The notes under the pieces are model-generated. The model saw only the letters and a list, made by a program, of their open reading frames with translations, was not told where the DNA came from and did no database searches. Made by a program: the position numbers and the translations under genes. A stretch of DNA of 64,000 nucleotides from Hyphomicrobiales bacterium (lineage in GTDB: Bacteria > Pseudomonadota > Alphaproteobacteria > Rhizobiales > Beijerinckiaceae): assembly GCA_930633525.1 (NCBI GenBank), contig CAKNFP010000001.1:1838001-1902000 (forward strand), given 5' to 3'. Below are positions 41,984-52,853 of the stretch, piece after piece. Each line of letters opens with the position of its first letter. Position 1 is the stretch's first letter.

Positions 41984-43342
41984 ATGTCGCTTATCCGGAT
42001 TATCTGCCCCAATGGTCATTTGGGCTTCGCGCCTCTGAAAATCGACAGTTTCCTGCGAGGGGTCGATGCGAGCCCGGATTTCATCGCGGCGGATTCGGGA
42101 AGCGATGACATCGGGCCCGTGCCGCTCGGCAGTGATACCTCGACCTCGCCGGAGGTCTGGCAGCGTCAGGATCTCGAGGCCATGCTTCTCGCGGCCCGAC
42201 GGATCGGGGTGCCCATGATCATCGGCTCCTCGGGGGATACCGGCACCAACAGCCGCGTCGACCGCTATGTCGCGATGATCAAGGAGATCGCCGCCAAACA
42301 CAGCCTCGCGCCTTTCAAGCTCGGCTACTTCTATTCGGAAGTCAGCAAGGAGCGAGTGCGTCAGGCCATCGGTTCCTCAGAGCCCGTGCTCGGGCTCGAC
42401 GGACGCGAGCCCCTTTCGGAGAAGGAGCTCGATGCCACCGACAGGATCGTGGCGATGGCGGGCGTGCACCCCTTCCGGCAACTGCTGGAGGAGGGTTGTG
42501 ATGTGATCATCGGCGGCCGCTCCAGCGATTGCGCGATCTTCGCCGCCGCGGCGCTCCATCGCGGCGCCACGGAGGCGGACGCCTACTACCTCGGCAAGGT
42601 CCTGGAATGCGCCTCGTTCTGCGCTGAGCCCTACGGGGCCAAGGAGACGGTTCTGGGCGCCATCGACGATGGCGGTGTGACGGTCACGGCGATGCATCCG
42701 GACCAGCGCTGCACCATTGCCTCGGTGGCGGGCCATGCCATGTATGAGCGCTCCAACCCCTATGACGAGTTCGTCGCGGGAGGGCGCCTCGACATGCGCG
42801 ACTGCCACTACACGCAGATCGATCCCCGCACCACGCGCGTCACCGGCCAGCGCTTCGAGCCCGCCAAACGTGTACGGGTCAAGCTGGAAGGCTCGGGCAA
42901 GGTCGGCGAGCGCTTCGTGGGCCTCGCTTCGGTGAGAGACCCCTATACCATTGCCAATATCGATGCGGTGATCGCCTGGGCGAAGGCGCAGGTCGTGGAG
43001 CGCTTCGGCGCCGAGGGTTACGAACTGCACTTCAACATATTCGGCAAGAATGGCGTGATGGGCGACATGGAACCCGTCAAGACGCCCGCCCATGAGCTCT
43101 GCATCGTCGTGCAGGGCGTGGCCCCTACGGTCGAGATGGCGGAGGAGCTCTGCATGACAGGCACGCGCCAGCTGTTCTATGCCCGCCTGCCGGAGGTCAA
43201 GGGCACGGCTGGCGGTGTCGCCTTCGTTCTCGATGAGGTGCTGAAGGCGTCGCCAGCCTATCGCTGGACCGTGAACCACACATTGGCGGTCGATGATCCG
43301 CTTGAGCTCTTTCCAACGCACACCCTGACCGTCGGCGCATAA
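41984..43342 (+). CDS. AtuA-like DUF1446 family protein
   Basis: This 452-residue soluble protein belongs to the acyclic-terpene-utilisation AtuA/DUF1446 group: GFAPLKIDSFLRGVDASPDF, IAADSGSDDIGPVPLGSDTS, MIIGSSGDTGTNSRVD and DVIIGGRSSDCAIFAAAALH. AtuA is required for citronellol/geraniol catabolism in Pseudomonas, but its reaction is undefined. GGAGG lies nine bases before the ATG. It is followed by DUF4387, its usual partner. Placement after the C45 gene suggests it handles a product of amide cleavage; this is inference. Confidence 0.9.
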   Translation: MSLIRIICPNGHLGFAPLKIDSFLRGVDASPDFIAADSGSDDIGPVPLGSDTSTSPEVWQRQDLEAMLLAARRIGVPMIIGSSGDTGTNSRVDRYVAMIKEIAAKHSLAPFKLGYFYSEVSKERVRQAIGSSEPVLGLDGREPLSEKELDATDRIVAMAGVHPFRQLLEEGCDVIIGGRSSDCAIFAAAALHRGATEADAYYLGKVLECASFCAEPYGAKETVLGAIDDGGVTVTAMHPDQRCTIASVAGHAMYERSNPYDEFVAGGRLDMRDCHYTQIDPRTTRVTGQRFEPAKRVRVKLEGSGKVGERFVGLASVRDPYTIANIDAVIAWAKAQVVERFGAEGYELHFNIFGKNGVMGDMEPVKTPAHELCIVVQGVAPTVEMAEELCMTGTRQLFYARLPEVKGTAGGVAFVLDEVLKASPAYRWTVNHTLAVDDPLELFPTHTLTVGA

Positions 43343-43353
43343 GGCAAAAGATC

Positions 43354-43668
43354 ATGACGAAGCTTTCCGAACTCGCCAAGACCATCCGCAGCAAGAACGC
43401 CGGCGTCGACAAGATAACCTTCGACATCATCTTCACCGACCGCGCGATCTACAAGAAGGTGCTCGCCAGCCAGGCCGTCACGGCCGCGAAAATTTCCAGT
43501 CTCTATGGAATCGCCCAGGAGCGTATCGCCGATTTCGTGGAATATGATCCTGCCTGCGCGATCAAGTTCACCATCTATCGCAACGCCCCCAGCGGCAGCG
43601 CGGGCGACAGCGATATCTTCGGCGCGCAGCAATATGCGCCGCTTCTGGATATCGACGTGCTCGTTTGA
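43354..43668 (+). CDS. DUF4387 family protein
   Basis: This 104-residue protein matches the DUF4387/AtuA C-terminal-like domain: TKLSELAKTIRSKNAGVDKI, TFDIIFTDRAIYKKVLAS, then CAIKFTIYRNAPSGSAGDSD and FGAQQYAPLLDIDV. In other bacteria it is fused to, or encoded beside, DUF1446 proteins, and it probably forms the second part of the same enzyme. It starts 11 bp after the DUF1446 stop. Function is unknown. Confidence 0.9.
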   Translation: MTKLSELAKTIRSKNAGVDKITFDIIFTDRAIYKKVLASQAVTAAKISSLYGIAQERIADFVEYDPACAIKFTIYRNAPSGSAGDSDIFGAQQYAPLLDIDVLV

Positions 43669-43761
43669 CGGCGTCGCCCGTCTGAGCGGGCTCGTGTCAC
43701 GCGGGAATGGCGGTGGGGCTGTCTCTATCCCGACGCCCGGACCAGGGATGCGAAGAGCGCT

Positions 43762-44631
43762 TTACTTCAACGCCGAGAAGGCATTCGCCATGGCGATGAA
43801 GCCCTCGACGGGCACTTCCTCGGCGCGTGCCGTCGGCGCGATGCCGGCCGGTTCCAGCAGCGCGAGCGGATCGACGCCCAGGCTCTTCAGGCTCTGGCGC
43901 AGCATCTTGCGACGCTGGCCGAAGGCGGCCTGGGCGACGATTTCGAGGGCACGGGTCGCGCAGGGCAGGGGATCACGGCGCGGCACGAGCCGGACGATCG
44001 ACGATGTCACTTTCGGCGGGGGCACGAAGGCCGAGCCCGGCACGTCGAAAAGGATCGAGGCTTCGGTCCGCCAACCGGCGAGGACAGACAGGCGCCCATA
44101 GTCCTTCGGCTTGTCGGGGCCGGCGACGATCCGCTCGGCCACCTCGCGCTGGAACATCAGGGTGAGTGAATCCCACCATGACGGCCAGGGCGATGCCGTG
44201 AGCCAGCCCACCAGCAGCGGCGTTGCCACGTTGTAGGGGAGATTGGCGACGATGCGGGCCGGGCCGTCGCCGAGATGAGGCGTGACATCGGCTTCCAGCG
44301 CATCCCCCTCGATGATGGTCAGCCGACCGGGATAATGGGCGGCGATCTCCGCCAGCGCCGCGAGGCACCGATGATCCCGCTCGATCGCTACCACATGCGC
44401 GGCGCCGTGGGCGAGGAGCGCGCGCGTGAGGCCTCCCGGACCCGGGCCGACCTCGACCACCGTCACGCCCTCCAGCGGCCCTGCCGCGCGCGCGATGCGG
44501 CCGGTGAGATTGAGGTCGAACAGGAAGTTCTGGCCGAGGGACTTCATGGCCATGAGGCCATGGGCGCGCACCACCTCGCGCAGCGGCGGCAGGCCGTCGA
44601 AGGCCAGTGCCTTATCTGGGAGAGGGGTCAT
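43762..44631 (-). CDS. rsmA: 16S rRNA (adenine1518/1519-N6)-dimethyltransferase
   Basis: This 289-residue KsgA/Dim1 enzyme has [13 protein letters not shown], the SAM motif [26 protein letters not shown] and the catalytic NLPYNV. The end is [16 protein letters not shown]. It dimethylates two adenosines in helix 45 of 16S rRNA late in 30S assembly. The ATG overlaps the pdxA stop (ATGA), so the two are coupled. The true start is 44631, not an upstream ATG. Confidence 0.96.
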   Translation of the reverse strand: MTPLPDKALAFDGLPPLREVVRAHGLMAMKSLGQNFLFDLNLTGRIARAAGPLEGVTVVEVGPGPGGLTRALLAHGAAHVVAIERDHRCLAALAEIAAHYPGRLTIIEGDALEADVTPHLGDGPARIVANLPYNVATPLLVGWLTASPWPSWWDSLTLMFQREVAERIVAGPDKPKDYGRLSVLAGWRTEASILFDVPGSAFVPPPKVTSSIVRLVPRRDPLPCATRALEIVAQAAFGQRRKMLRQSLKSLGVDPLALLEPAGIAPTARAEEVPVEGFIAMANAFSALK

Positions 44632-45707
44632 GGCAGCGCGCCCGCTTCGGCTGCGGCGAGGCGCGCGGCGAGCCGCAGCGCGGCGCACAGACTGTCCGGA
44701 CGGGCGATGCCGCGCGCGGCGATGTCGAAGGCCGTGCCGTGGTCCGGCGATGTGCGCACGATCGGCAGCCCGAGCGTGACATTGACGGCATCATCGAAGG
44801 CGATAGTCTTGATCGGGATCAGCGCCTGGTCGTGATACATGCAGAGCACAGCATCGTAGCTGGCTCGCGCCGCCGCGTGGAACAGGGTGTCCGCCGGCAG
44901 CGGGCCACGCGCGTCGATGCCCTCGCCGCGCAAGGCCGTGATCGCGGGCGCGATGGTCTCGATATCCTCCCGGCCCATCGCTCCACCCTCACCAGCGTGG
45001 GGATTAAGCCCGGCGAAGGCCAGCCGTGGGGCCACGATGCCGAAGCGGGACGTGAGATCCCGCGCAACGATCCGCGCCGTCTCAACGATAAGGGCCGTGG
45101 TCAGGAGGCGCGGAACCTCCGCCAGAGCGACATGGATGGTCACGGGCACGACAGCGAGCGCCGGCGACCACAGCATCATCACCGGCAGTGGCTCGGGGGT
45201 TCCGGGAGGAGAATGCTGCGCGGTCAGCGCGGCAAGATACTCCGTATGCCCGGGATGGCGGAAACCGGCTTCATACAGCACATGCTTGGCGATTGGGTTC
45301 GTGACTACCGCGGCGGCGCGGCCGGCAAAGGTGAGCGCCACGGCCGCGTCGATCGACGCGATCGTGGAGGCGGCGGTCGAGGATGAAGGCGTGCCCGGCT
45401 CGACGGTCACGGAGTGACCAGTGTCGACGATGGGGAGGGCCTTGGCAAAAGCCGTGCTGGCCGTCTCGGGCGTCACGGTCGCCATCGGCAGATCGAGCCC
45501 GAGACGCGCGGCACGTGCCGCGATGAAGGCTGGATCGGACAACAGGAAGAAGGGCGGAAGCGCCTCACGATCGCGCTGCAGCCAGGCTTTCATCGCAATT
45601 TCAGGACCGATTCCAGCCGGATCCCCCTGGGTAAGGGCCAGGGGGAGAGAGGTGGGGGGGGACGTCGCGGGCGGCGCAGATGCCGGCCGGGCTTTCGTCA
45701 CGCTCAA
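44628..45707 (-). CDS. pdxA: 4-hydroxythreonine-4-phosphate dehydrogenase
   Basis: This protein of about 359 residues acts in pyridoxal-5'-phosphate synthesis, oxidising 4-phosphohydroxy-L-threonine with NAD. Signatures are [40 protein letters not shown] (metal/substrate His), [20 protein letters not shown] and [19 protein letters not shown]. The start is TTG 45707 (overlapping the lptD stop) or GTG 45701. The gene normally placed before it, surA, is absent. Confidence 0.95.
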   Translation of the reverse strand: MSVTKARPASAPPATSPPTSLPLALTQGDPAGIGPEIAMKAWLQRDREALPPFFLLSDPAFIAARAARLGLDLPMATVTPETASTAFAKALPIVDTGHSVTVEPGTPSSSTAASTIASIDAAVALTFAGRAAAVVTNPIAKHVLYEAGFRHPGHTEYLAALTAQHSPPGTPEPLPVMMLWSPALAVVPVTIHVALAEVPRLLTTALIVETARIVARDLTSRFGIVAPRLAFAGLNPHAGEGGAMGREDIETIAPAITALRGEGIDARGPLPADTLFHAAARASYDAVLCMYHDQALIPIKTIAFDDAVNVTLGLPIVRTSPDHGTAFDIAARGIARPDSLCAALRLAARLAAAEAGALP

Positions 45708-48238
45708 TTGGCGATACCGTCAGTCGCGCTGGAGCTGGAGATGTTCTGGCTGAATTTGATGTCGCCGAGCGTCCGGAGTTCAAGCGTGACCATCACGGCT
45801 TTGTCAGGCCGGCGCGTACCGGTCGAGTCGTTCTTGTAGGATGAGATATAGGTCACGCCGAGCGTCAGGCATTCGTCCTGATAGCGGGCTCCCACCGACA
45901 TATTGGCGACGGACCAGCGATTGGACGAGCCCGTGGTGACCTGAGTGGTATAGTTCGCGCGCTCCGTGATGTAGCGATCGAGGTCGAACAGGACCGAGCC
46001 GTTGACGGACCAGTTCGTCGACAACTGGAGCGTCGCCCCTGTCAGCAGGCCTTCCCGGCGATAGGGATAGCCGATCTGTGGCTGCGCGGCATAGCGCGCA
46101 TACATCGCATTGGCGGTCACCGGACCGACCTTGGCGTTGGCCTGAAGTTCCAGGCGCTCGAGCGCGAAGGTGTCCTCGTCAAAGCGGCCGCGTCCGGTGA
46201 AGGAGAAATTCTCGTTCGGCGCCATATGCACCCGGGCGATATAGTCCGAGTTGCGCGTCTCCAGGCCGGAATCGAGACCCGTGTGAGCAATATCGTTTCC
46301 GGCATAGGAGTTCTTGCCGGCGATCTGGTAGGACTGGCCGATCAGGATGTCCCCGTATCCGCCGGTCTCGGTCGTCACGGAGTATTTCGCGCCGACATTG
46401 GCGCGCACGCCGCCTTCGACCCGATCATAACCCGAGAATTTGTTCCACTCGAAGATGTTGTTGTCGTCGAACACGAGGCTCTGGGAATCCTCGTTCGGCA
46501 GCTTGCCAATGCGTGTCTCGGACGGACGCACGACGATCTGCGCGATCGGCTCGACGATATGCGTGCCCCAGCCCTGTGTCGTCGCGACGAAGGGATAGCG
46601 ATACTCGAGCCCGACCGTCGGCATGACGCGCGCGGACAGATTGTCGTTCGGGTTCAGGAAATTGCTGATCTCGGCATTCTGGTAGTTGGTGGTCTTCAGG
46701 TTCATCGCGAAGCCATCAACCCGGATGCCGGCGAAGGGTTTCCAGGTCTGGCCGAGCGAATCCACGAATTCACGCTGCCAGGTCGCGCTGGTGGAAATGC
46801 GCGAATAGCTGCCGCCGATACCGCGCACGAGGCACTGGGCGGAGTTGAAGACCGTGCAGGTCTCATAGGTCGAGCCGATAGGGTATACGGCGTTCACGAT
46901 ACCAGGCACAGCCTGGTACTGGGCGGCGGACCGGCTCAGATGGGTGATATTGGCGTCGAGCTCGATCTCGCCACCAATCGCCCAGGGTGCCTGGATGCGC
47001 TTGTTATAGTCCAGCGTCGGATAGACGACAGGCTGCTGCTTCTGCCAGTCGTCGTAGGACAGCGTGCGGAAATAGTAGCCGCGCATGTCGAAGAACCCGG
47101 TCTCGCTCCGACCGGTGAGATAGACGGTCGATGTCGATTCCTTGAAGAAGGTCGATGTCAGGCTTTCGCTGCGCACCTTGTAGTTCTCAAGGAACCACTT
47201 GTCGGAGAGAAGCGCGACGTCCCAGCCCCAGGCCCATTGCTGGTTGATGTTGAACCGGCCGGTGGACTCGATTGAGCCGCGGAAATCCTTGTTGGCCGCA
47301 CCGAAGGGAGGCGGGCTGAAGGCAGCTTTGTCCTGCTGGAAGATGCCCGCCGCACGGATGTTGTAAGAGCCCGTCTCGAAACGCTGGCGCCATTCCGCTT
47401 GGCCAAGAAAACCCTGTCTGGACAGGATGGTCGGCGTCAGCGTCAGGTCATAGTCGGGCGCTATGGCCCAGAAGAAGGGCGCCGAGGCGCCATAGCCGAG
47501 CGCCGACGAATAGACGTAGCGCGGCGAGAGAAAGCCCGTCTTGCGCCGCACGGTCGGATCCGGCGTCGAGAAATACGGGATATAGGCCAGAGGGATGCCG
47601 TAGAATTCGATGGTCGCGTCTTCATAGTAGATCATCCGCTCACTGTTGTTGTGGATGATCTTCGCGGCCTTCACCTGCCACAGGGGGGGGCGGGACGGGT
47701 CCTTCTTGCAGGCCTCGCAGGCCGTGTAGGTGCCGCGCTGGAAGACGGTCGTTTCACCAGCCGTGCGCTCGGCACGCGGTGCCGAGAAGCGGGTCTTGTC
47801 GGCAGTCTCGACGCGCAGGGTGTCGATGAAGCCGTCCTTGAAATCGTCGGTCAGCTCAAAACGGTCGCCGGTGGCCACGGTGCCATCGGTCTCGGTGAGC
47901 CGCGCATTACCTTCCGCGAACACGCGGTTGGTGTTGCGGTCATAGATGACGCGGTCTGCCTGCAGGGCGCGGCCCTGATAATAGACATTGACGTCGCCCA
48001 CCGCGGCGACGGTGTTCTTGTCATTGTTATAGACAATTTCCCGAGCGTCGACGAGGAGCTTATCGGTTTGATTAGGCTGGGATCTCGCGGATAGACGATC
48101 GTTTACAGTCTGCGCGGTTGCGGCTGACGGCAATGTCAGCGCCGCGGCAGCCACCGTCGACAACAGAATCCACCCAACTTTGCCGAGATACAAGCGCGTC
48201 CTCCTTGTCCACACGCTCCAATCCGCACAAACCGGCAT
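45704..48238 (-). CDS. lptD: LPS-assembly outer-membrane protein LptD
   Basis: This 844-residue protein has a signal peptide ([18 protein letters not shown]). The periplasmic OstA/LptA-like domain ([34 protein letters not shown]) is followed by the LptD beta-barrel ([20 protein letters not shown] onward). It inserts lipopolysaccharide into the outer leaflet with LptE. Cysteines occur in ACEACKKD and in a [13 protein letters not shown] segment; the E. coli-like disulfide pairing is not obvious. The ATG overlaps the lptG stop (TGATG). Confidence 0.95.
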   Translation of the reverse strand: MPVCADWSVWTRRTRLYLGKVGWILLSTVAAAALTLPSAATAQTVNDRLSARSQPNQTDKLLVDAREIVYNNDKNTVAAVGDVNVYYQGRALQADRVIYDRNTNRVFAEGNARLTETDGTVATGDRFELTDDFKDGFIDTLRVETADKTRFSAPRAERTAGETTVFQRGTYTACEACKKDPSRPPLWQVKAAKIIHNNSERMIYYEDATIEFYGIPLAYIPYFSTPDPTVRRKTGFLSPRYVYSSALGYGASAPFFWAIAPDYDLTLTPTILSRQGFLGQAEWRQRFETGSYNIRAAGIFQQDKAAFSPPPFGAANKDFRGSIESTGRFNINQQWAWGWDVALLSDKWFLENYKVRSESLTSTFFKESTSTVYLTGRSETGFFDMRGYYFRTLSYDDWQKQQPVVYPTLDYNKRIQAPWAIGGEIELDANITHLSRSAAQYQAVPGIVNAVYPIGSTYETCTVFNSAQCLVRGIGGSYSRISTSATWQREFVDSLGQTWKPFAGIRVDGFAMNLKTTNYQNAEISNFLNPNDNLSARVMPTVGLEYRYPFVATTQGWGTHIVEPIAQIVVRPSETRIGKLPNEDSQSLVFDDNNIFEWNKFSGYDRVEGGVRANVGAKYSVTTETGGYGDILIGQSYQIAGKNSYAGNDIAHTGLDSGLETRNSDYIARVHMAPNENFSFTGRGRFDEDTFALERLELQANAKVGPVTANAMYARYAAQPQIGYPYRREGLLTGATLQLSTNWSVNGSVLFDLDRYITERANYTTQVTTGSSNRWSVANMSVGARYQDECLTLGVTYISSYKNDSTGTRRPDKAVMVTLELRTLGDIKFSQNISSSSATDGIAN

Positions 48239-49326
48239 CACCCGTCCTCTTGATAGAGAAGAGCAAGCGTACCGAGCAGACTCCCGACAACGGCCGCAAA
48301 CCAAGCCGCTACCATTGGGCTAACGAGCCCGGATGCCCCGAGATCCTCCATGAGCTCCGTAGCGACATAAAGCATGAACCCGGCAACGACGCCACTCAGA
48401 ACCATGCGTGCTACACCACCAAATCGGAAGAATCTTAACGAAACGGATGCGGCAACCATGACCATGGCGACGAACAGTAAAGGTCTGGCTAGCAGGGAGT
48501 CGAGTTGGAGGCGATAAGGCGTGGAATCCAGGCCAGCGCGCTCGGTCCGCTCGATAACGGAAGGGAGGCGCCAAAATGGCACGGAACCCGCCGGGAGAAA
48601 GGACTCCCGCACCTGTGAGGGCTCGAGGTTCGTGGCGATCAGATAGGTTGTATGGTTCTCGGGCTCACTTGTTCCGGATGTGAGGCGCGCATCCTTAAGT
48701 TCCCAGTAACCACTATGCAAATCAGCCTCACGAGCTTCCACACGCTCTGTGAATTGTCCATGCTGATCGAAGAGGAAGAAGGTGACGTTGACGAGCGTCG
48801 CAGAGTCATTGTTGGCGGCGTCCGCCCGGATGATCGCCTGACCGTCAACGCTGCGCTGGCGTACCCAGATATATTGTCCCGCGGCTGCTGCGCTGCTGCG
48901 TGCGAAGACACGGGCCTCGATCACGCCCGCCCTCTGCTTCAGCATGGCCGAAAGCGGGTTGTACAGCGTAATCACGCAGACGCCGAGAAGCAGGGCGACG
49001 AGCACACCTGGCTGGAGAAACTGCCAGGCCGAGATGCCGGCCGCCCGCGCGATGACCAGTTCCAGCCGGCGGCTCAGGTTGAGGAGCGTTACCATGCTGC
49101 CGAACAGGACCGCGAAGGGCATCACCTGCTCGACGACGGCCGGCGTGCGCAGGAGGGCGAGCATCACCATGAGGCCGGTGCTTGCACCCTGGGCATCGCC
49201 CGCGCGCCGCATCAGCTCCACGAAATCGAGGGTGTAGACGAGCAGGAATACGGTCGCGAAGACCGCGAGAATTGTCTTGAGGAAGCGAAGGGACAGGTAG
49301 CGCCCAAGCGTTACGCCGATGAACAT
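48238..49326 (-). CDS. lptG: LPS export ABC transporter permease LptG
   Basis: This 362-residue YjgP/YjgQ-family permease has three N-terminal helices, including TILAVFATVFLLVYTLDFVE, and AGISAWQFLQPGVLVALLLG. The periplasmic beta-jellyroll (YIWVRQRSVDGQAIIRADAA onward) is followed by three C-terminal helices. With LptF and LptB it extracts LPS from the inner membrane. It overlaps lptF by one base and lptD by a TGATG junction. Confidence 0.93.
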   Translation of the reverse strand: MFIGVTLGRYLSLRFLKTILAVFATVFLLVYTLDFVELMRRAGDAQGASTGLMVMLALLRTPAVVEQVMPFAVLFGSMVTLLNLSRRLELVIARAAGISAWQFLQPGVLVALLLGVCVITLYNPLSAMLKQRAGVIEARVFARSSAAAAGQYIWVRQRSVDGQAIIRADAANNDSATLVNVTFFLFDQHGQFTERVEAREADLHSGYWELKDARLTSGTSEPENHTTYLIATNLEPSQVRESFLPAGSVPFWRLPSVIERTERAGLDSTPYRLQLDSLLARPLLFVAMVMVAASVSLRFFRFGGVARMVLSGVVAGFMLYVATELMEDLGASGLVSPMVAAWFAAVVGSLLGTLALLYQEDG

Positions 49327-50486
49327 CAGGCAGACCCCGCCGTCGCGACGGAGCCGATTGAACGGGCGCCGCGCCTGCGGAAGAGCGCGGACGTCAGCCG
49401 GCCAAGGCTATGCCCATAGAAAATGAAGACGAGGGACACCAGGCAGCCGGCCAGCGGCGCGCCATAGACACCGAGCAGCGCGGCCGGCGACCTGACCGCA
49501 GCGCTCGATGCGGCAAAGCCGGCTACGCGCACGAGCAGAACGCCGATGATCGCGGCGAGGATGGCGGCGCCGCGCCCCTGGCGGGTGGTGCGGGCCTCGC
49601 CGAGCGCGGCGAAGGCGATCAGCATGAAGGCGATGCAATAGAGAGGCGCGGAGAAGCGATCATGCAGTTCGGCTCGGAAACGCCCCTCCTGAAGCTTGAA
49701 ATAGGGCTCGTTGGGATCCGGGCTCACCAAGGCCCAGGTCGAACGCTCACGCGGCTTGTAGATGACATCGGCGCCTTCCTGAGCGAAGACCGAAAGATCG
49801 ATGGCATAGCGCTCGAAGGTCACGATCGCCGAATCCTTGCTGCCAGGTTCCTGCCGCTGCACCGATCCGGTCTCGAGCAGGAGATAGCTCTGGCCCTTCA
49901 CGTCCACGGCCTGGCCACGTTCAGCGATATAGACGACGACCTTGTTACGATCGCGCTGGTCCTGCAGGAAAATGCCGAGAAGGGCATCACCGGATTTCTC
50001 GCGATAGTGGAAGGTGATTCCGGTGTCGAGGGTGGTGAACTGGCCTTCCTTGACGATATTGGCAACGAAATCCGCGCGGATTTTCGTCACCAGGTCACGC
50101 AGCGAGTTGAAGCTCTGCGGCATGAGATAGACCGTCATGACGCCCACGGCCAGTGTCACGACCACGGTGAATGTGGCGAAGGGCCTAAGCAGCCGGCTCG
50201 GCGGAATTCCTGCGGCGCTCATCACGATGAGCTCGGAATCCCCGTTCAGGCGATTGAGCGCATAGAGCGTCGCGATGAAGAGTGCGGCCGGCGCGATGAT
50301 GGTGATGAGAGCCGGCAGCGACAGCAGGGTGACGACGAGGAAGATGCCGATCGTCTGTCCCTTGCCTGTGACGAGATCGAGCTCCTTCAGGATCTGGGTG
50401 ATCCAGATCACAAGCGTCAACGCCGAAAGGCAGGCCAGGAAGGCGCCAACAACGTTGCGAAGGATGTAGCGGTCGATCAGCCCCAT
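49326..50486 (-). CDS. lptF: LPS export ABC transporter permease LptF
   Basis: This 386-residue YjgP/YjgQ permease begins MGLIDRYILRNVVGAFLACL. It contains LNGDSELIVMSAAGIPPSRL (the coupling-helix motif that contacts LptB), a beta-jellyroll with YIAERGQAVDVKGQSYLLLE, and C-terminal helices. It is the first gene of the lptF-lptG-lptD-pdxA-rsmA run and diverges from pepA; the 320-bp spacer between them should hold both promoters, and I see no distinct motif in it. Confidence 0.94.
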   Translation of the reverse strand: MGLIDRYILRNVVGAFLACLSALTLVIWITQILKELDLVTGKGQTIGIFLVVTLLSLPALITIIAPAALFIATLYALNRLNGDSELIVMSAAGIPPSRLLRPFATFTVVVTLAVGVMTVYLMPQSFNSLRDLVTKIRADFVANIVKEGQFTTLDTGITFHYREKSGDALLGIFLQDQRDRNKVVVYIAERGQAVDVKGQSYLLLETGSVQRQEPGSKDSAIVTFERYAIDLSVFAQEGADVIYKPRERSTWALVSPDPNEPYFKLQEGRFRAELHDRFSAPLYCIAFMLIAFAALGEARTTRQGRGAAILAAIIGVLLVRVAGFAASSAAVRSPAALLGVYGAPLAGCLVSLVFIFYGHSLGRLTSALFRRRGARSIGSVATAGSA

Positions 50487-50806
50487 AGGTCGCGTACTCT
50501 ACCGATCCCTTACTCTTCAATCACCGACAGCCGAGCTACCGTGTCGCGCACCATACGGCAAGTGAGCCAGCGCACAACAGATCTGCAAGGCCTGCTTCTC
50601 CCCATCGAATTGCCACGGGGACAATTTCGCGAGGCCGAGGCGTTCAGCCATCGTCGGCAAGCTGGGCGGTTTGAAGGCAGAAGGCGGGCTCATGCCAGCG
50701 GAGCTTATGACAGAGGAGGAACCATTGGCGGCTGGTTGTGCCATGCTATACCACTGTCTGCCGCGGGACCGGCTGCGCGGTCATGCGAGGATGGGAAGAG
50801 GATCTT

Positions 50807-52300
50807 ATGGTCGAGCGCATCAAATTCGAGTTCAAGTCCTTCGGTCAACCGGGGGGCGGCAGCGTCGTCGTATTTATGAACGACGCGCTCGAGACGGGCG
50901 AGGATGCAGCTGGTGCGCTCGGGCAGGAGGTGTTGGCGACTATATCAAGGGCCGCGGCGGCCGAGGCCTTCAAGGGCAAGCTCAAGAAGGTCCTCGTGAT
51001 TGCCGCCCCGCAGGGGATCGAGGCCGATCGCCTTGTCGTGGTCGGCACCGGTCCGGCGGCGGACCTTGCCAAGCTCGACTGGGTCCAGCTCGGCGGGGTC
51101 GTGCAGGGGGCCCTCTCCGGTACCCGTGCCAGTCTCCTCGTGGCGCTTCCGGGGCATGATATCACGCCCGAGGCCGCTGCCGATCTGACGCTCGGCATGC
51201 AGCTGCGCGCCTATTCCTTCGACAAGTACAAGACGAAGAAGGAAGCCGACGAGAAAGCCTCCAAGCCCCTCAAGGTGACGCTCTTCGTGCGTGATCCGGC
51301 CGCTGCTCGGCAGGTCGCCAAGGCCCGTGAAGCCGTCGCCAATGGCGTGCTCACGGCGCGGGAACTCGTCAATGAACCGCCGAATGTGCTCTATCCCGAG
51401 GAATTCGCCGATCGGGCGACCGCGCTCGAAAAGGTCGGCGTCGATGTCGAGGTTCTCGACGAGAAGCAGTTGAAGAAGCTCGGCTTCCGCGCGCTGCTCG
51501 GCGTCGCCCAGGGATCGCACCGCGAGGCGCGTGTGGTCGTCATGCGCTGGAACGGCGCGGGCGCGAAGGACCAGCCCGTGGCCTTCATCGGCAAGGGCGT
51601 GACCTTCGATACCGGCGGCATCTCGATCAAGCCTGGCGCCGGCATGGAAGACATGAAGGGTGACATGGCGGGCGCTGCCTGCGTGGTTGGCCTCATGCAG
51701 GCGCTCGCCCAGCGCAAGGCGCGCGTCAATGCGGTCGGTCTCATCGGCCTCGTGGAGAACATGCCGGATGGGCGCGCGCAGCGGCCCGGCGACATCGTGA
51801 CCTCGCTGTCCGGCCAGACCATCGAGATCATCAACACGGACGCCGAAGGCCGCCTCGTGCTGGCCGACGTGCTCTGGTATGCCCAGGAGCGCTTCAAGCC
51901 GGCATTCATGATCGATCTCGCCACGCTGACCGGGGCCATTCTTGTGGCTCTCGGCCAGGAGCATGCGGGGCTCTTCAGCAACGACGATACCTTGTCGGAA
52001 CGGCTTGCCGCAGCGGGCCGGGAGACCGGCGAGAAGGTGTGGCGCATGCCGCTCGCGCAGGCCTATGACAAGATGATCGACTCGAAGTTCGCCGACATGA
52101 AGAACACGGGCGGGCGTTATGGCGGCTCCATCACCGCGGCGCAGTTCCTGCAGCGCTACGTCAAGGAGACGCCCTGGGCGCATCTCGATATCGCCGGGAC
52201 GGGGATGAACGCGCCGCAGACCGACATCAACAAGAGCTGGGGTTCCGGCTGGGGGGTCCGCCTGCTCGACCGGCTCGTGCGCGACCACTACGAGGGGTGA
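50807..52300 (+). CDS. pepA: Leucyl aminopeptidase (family M17)
   Basis: This 497-residue protein has the M17 catalytic domain: [20 protein letters not shown] (metal Lys/Asp), [11 protein letters not shown] and [17 protein letters not shown] with the signature NTDAEGRL. It ends [12 protein letters not shown]. The enzyme is a hexameric cytosolic exopeptidase using two metals. PepA homologues can also bind DNA. AAGAGGA precedes the ATG at 50807. Confidence 0.96.
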   Translation: MVERIKFEFKSFGQPGGGSVVVFMNDALETGEDAAGALGQEVLATISRAAAAEAFKGKLKKVLVIAAPQGIEADRLVVVGTGPAADLAKLDWVQLGGVVQGALSGTRASLLVALPGHDITPEAAADLTLGMQLRAYSFDKYKTKKEADEKASKPLKVTLFVRDPAAARQVAKAREAVANGVLTARELVNEPPNVLYPEEFADRATALEKVGVDVEVLDEKQLKKLGFRALLGVAQGSHREARVVVMRWNGAGAKDQPVAFIGKGVTFDTGGISIKPGAGMEDMKGDMAGAACVVGLMQALAQRKARVNAVGLIGLVENMPDGRAQRPGDIVTSLSGQTIEIINTDAEGRLVLADVLWYAQERFKPAFMIDLATLTGAILVALGQEHAGLFSNDDTLSERLAAAGRETGEKVWRMPLAQAYDKMIDSKFADMKNTGGRYGGSITAAQFLQRYVKETPWAHLDIAGTGMNAPQTDINKSWGSGWGVRLLDRLVRDHYEG

Positions 52301-52349
52301 GCGCCTCGCGGAGGGATAACATCTTGGTGAGCATCGGGGCGGGCCGCGC

Positions 52350-52802
52350 GTGACGGAGGTGCTGTTCTATCATCTGCAGAGGCAACCACTGGAAGCGGTT
52401 TTGCCGACGCTCGTGGAGAAGAGCCTGGAGCGCGGCTGGCGGGTGGCGATCGAGGTTCCCGAGCGCGAACGCCTTGCCGCGCTTGACGATCACCTGTGGA
52501 CCTACCGCGAGGAGAGCTTCCTGCCCCATGGCACGGAAGCCGATCCGGATTCGCCGAGCCAGCCGGTCGTGCTCACCACGTCGCCCGACAATCCTAACGA
52601 TGCCTCCGTGCGCTTCCTCGTCGACGGCGCGACCTTGAGTGTGGAAGCGGCGCGTTACGACCGCATTGTCGTCCTATTTGACGGTAATGACGATGAAGCG
52701 CTGGCTCAGGCCCGCGGCCAATGGCGCGTCGCCCGGGAGCAAGGCTATGACGTGACCTATTGGCAGCAGGACGAACAGGGGCGCTGGCAGAAGAAAGCCT
52801 GA
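52350..52802 (+). CDS. holC: DNA polymerase III chi subunit
   Basis: This 150-residue protein begins with TEVLFYHLQRQPLEAVLPTL and contains GWRVAIEVPERERLAALDDH, LWTYREESFLPHG and ARYDRIVVLFDGNDDEALAQ, the HolC fold. Chi links the clamp loader to SSB. A GTG start at 52350 is used. The gene follows pepA by 49 bp, as in many alphaproteobacteria. Confidence 0.95.
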   Translation: MTEVLFYHLQRQPLEAVLPTLVEKSLERGWRVAIEVPERERLAALDDHLWTYREESFLPHGTEADPDSPSQPVVLTTSPDNPNDASVRFLVDGATLSVEAARYDRIVVLFDGNDDEALAQARGQWRVAREQGYDVTYWQQDEQGRWQKKA

Positions 52803-52853
52803 TCGACACCGGGCCTGCTGCTCATCAAAGGCCGTCATTGCCCGGAGGATCAT

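Noticed and set aside
46226..47275. 349-codon open frame opposite lptD
   Set aside because: Shadow frame; lptD itself is fully supported.
50945..52288. 447-codon open frame opposite pepA
   Set aside because: Antisense artefact of GC-rich codon use in a confirmed gene.
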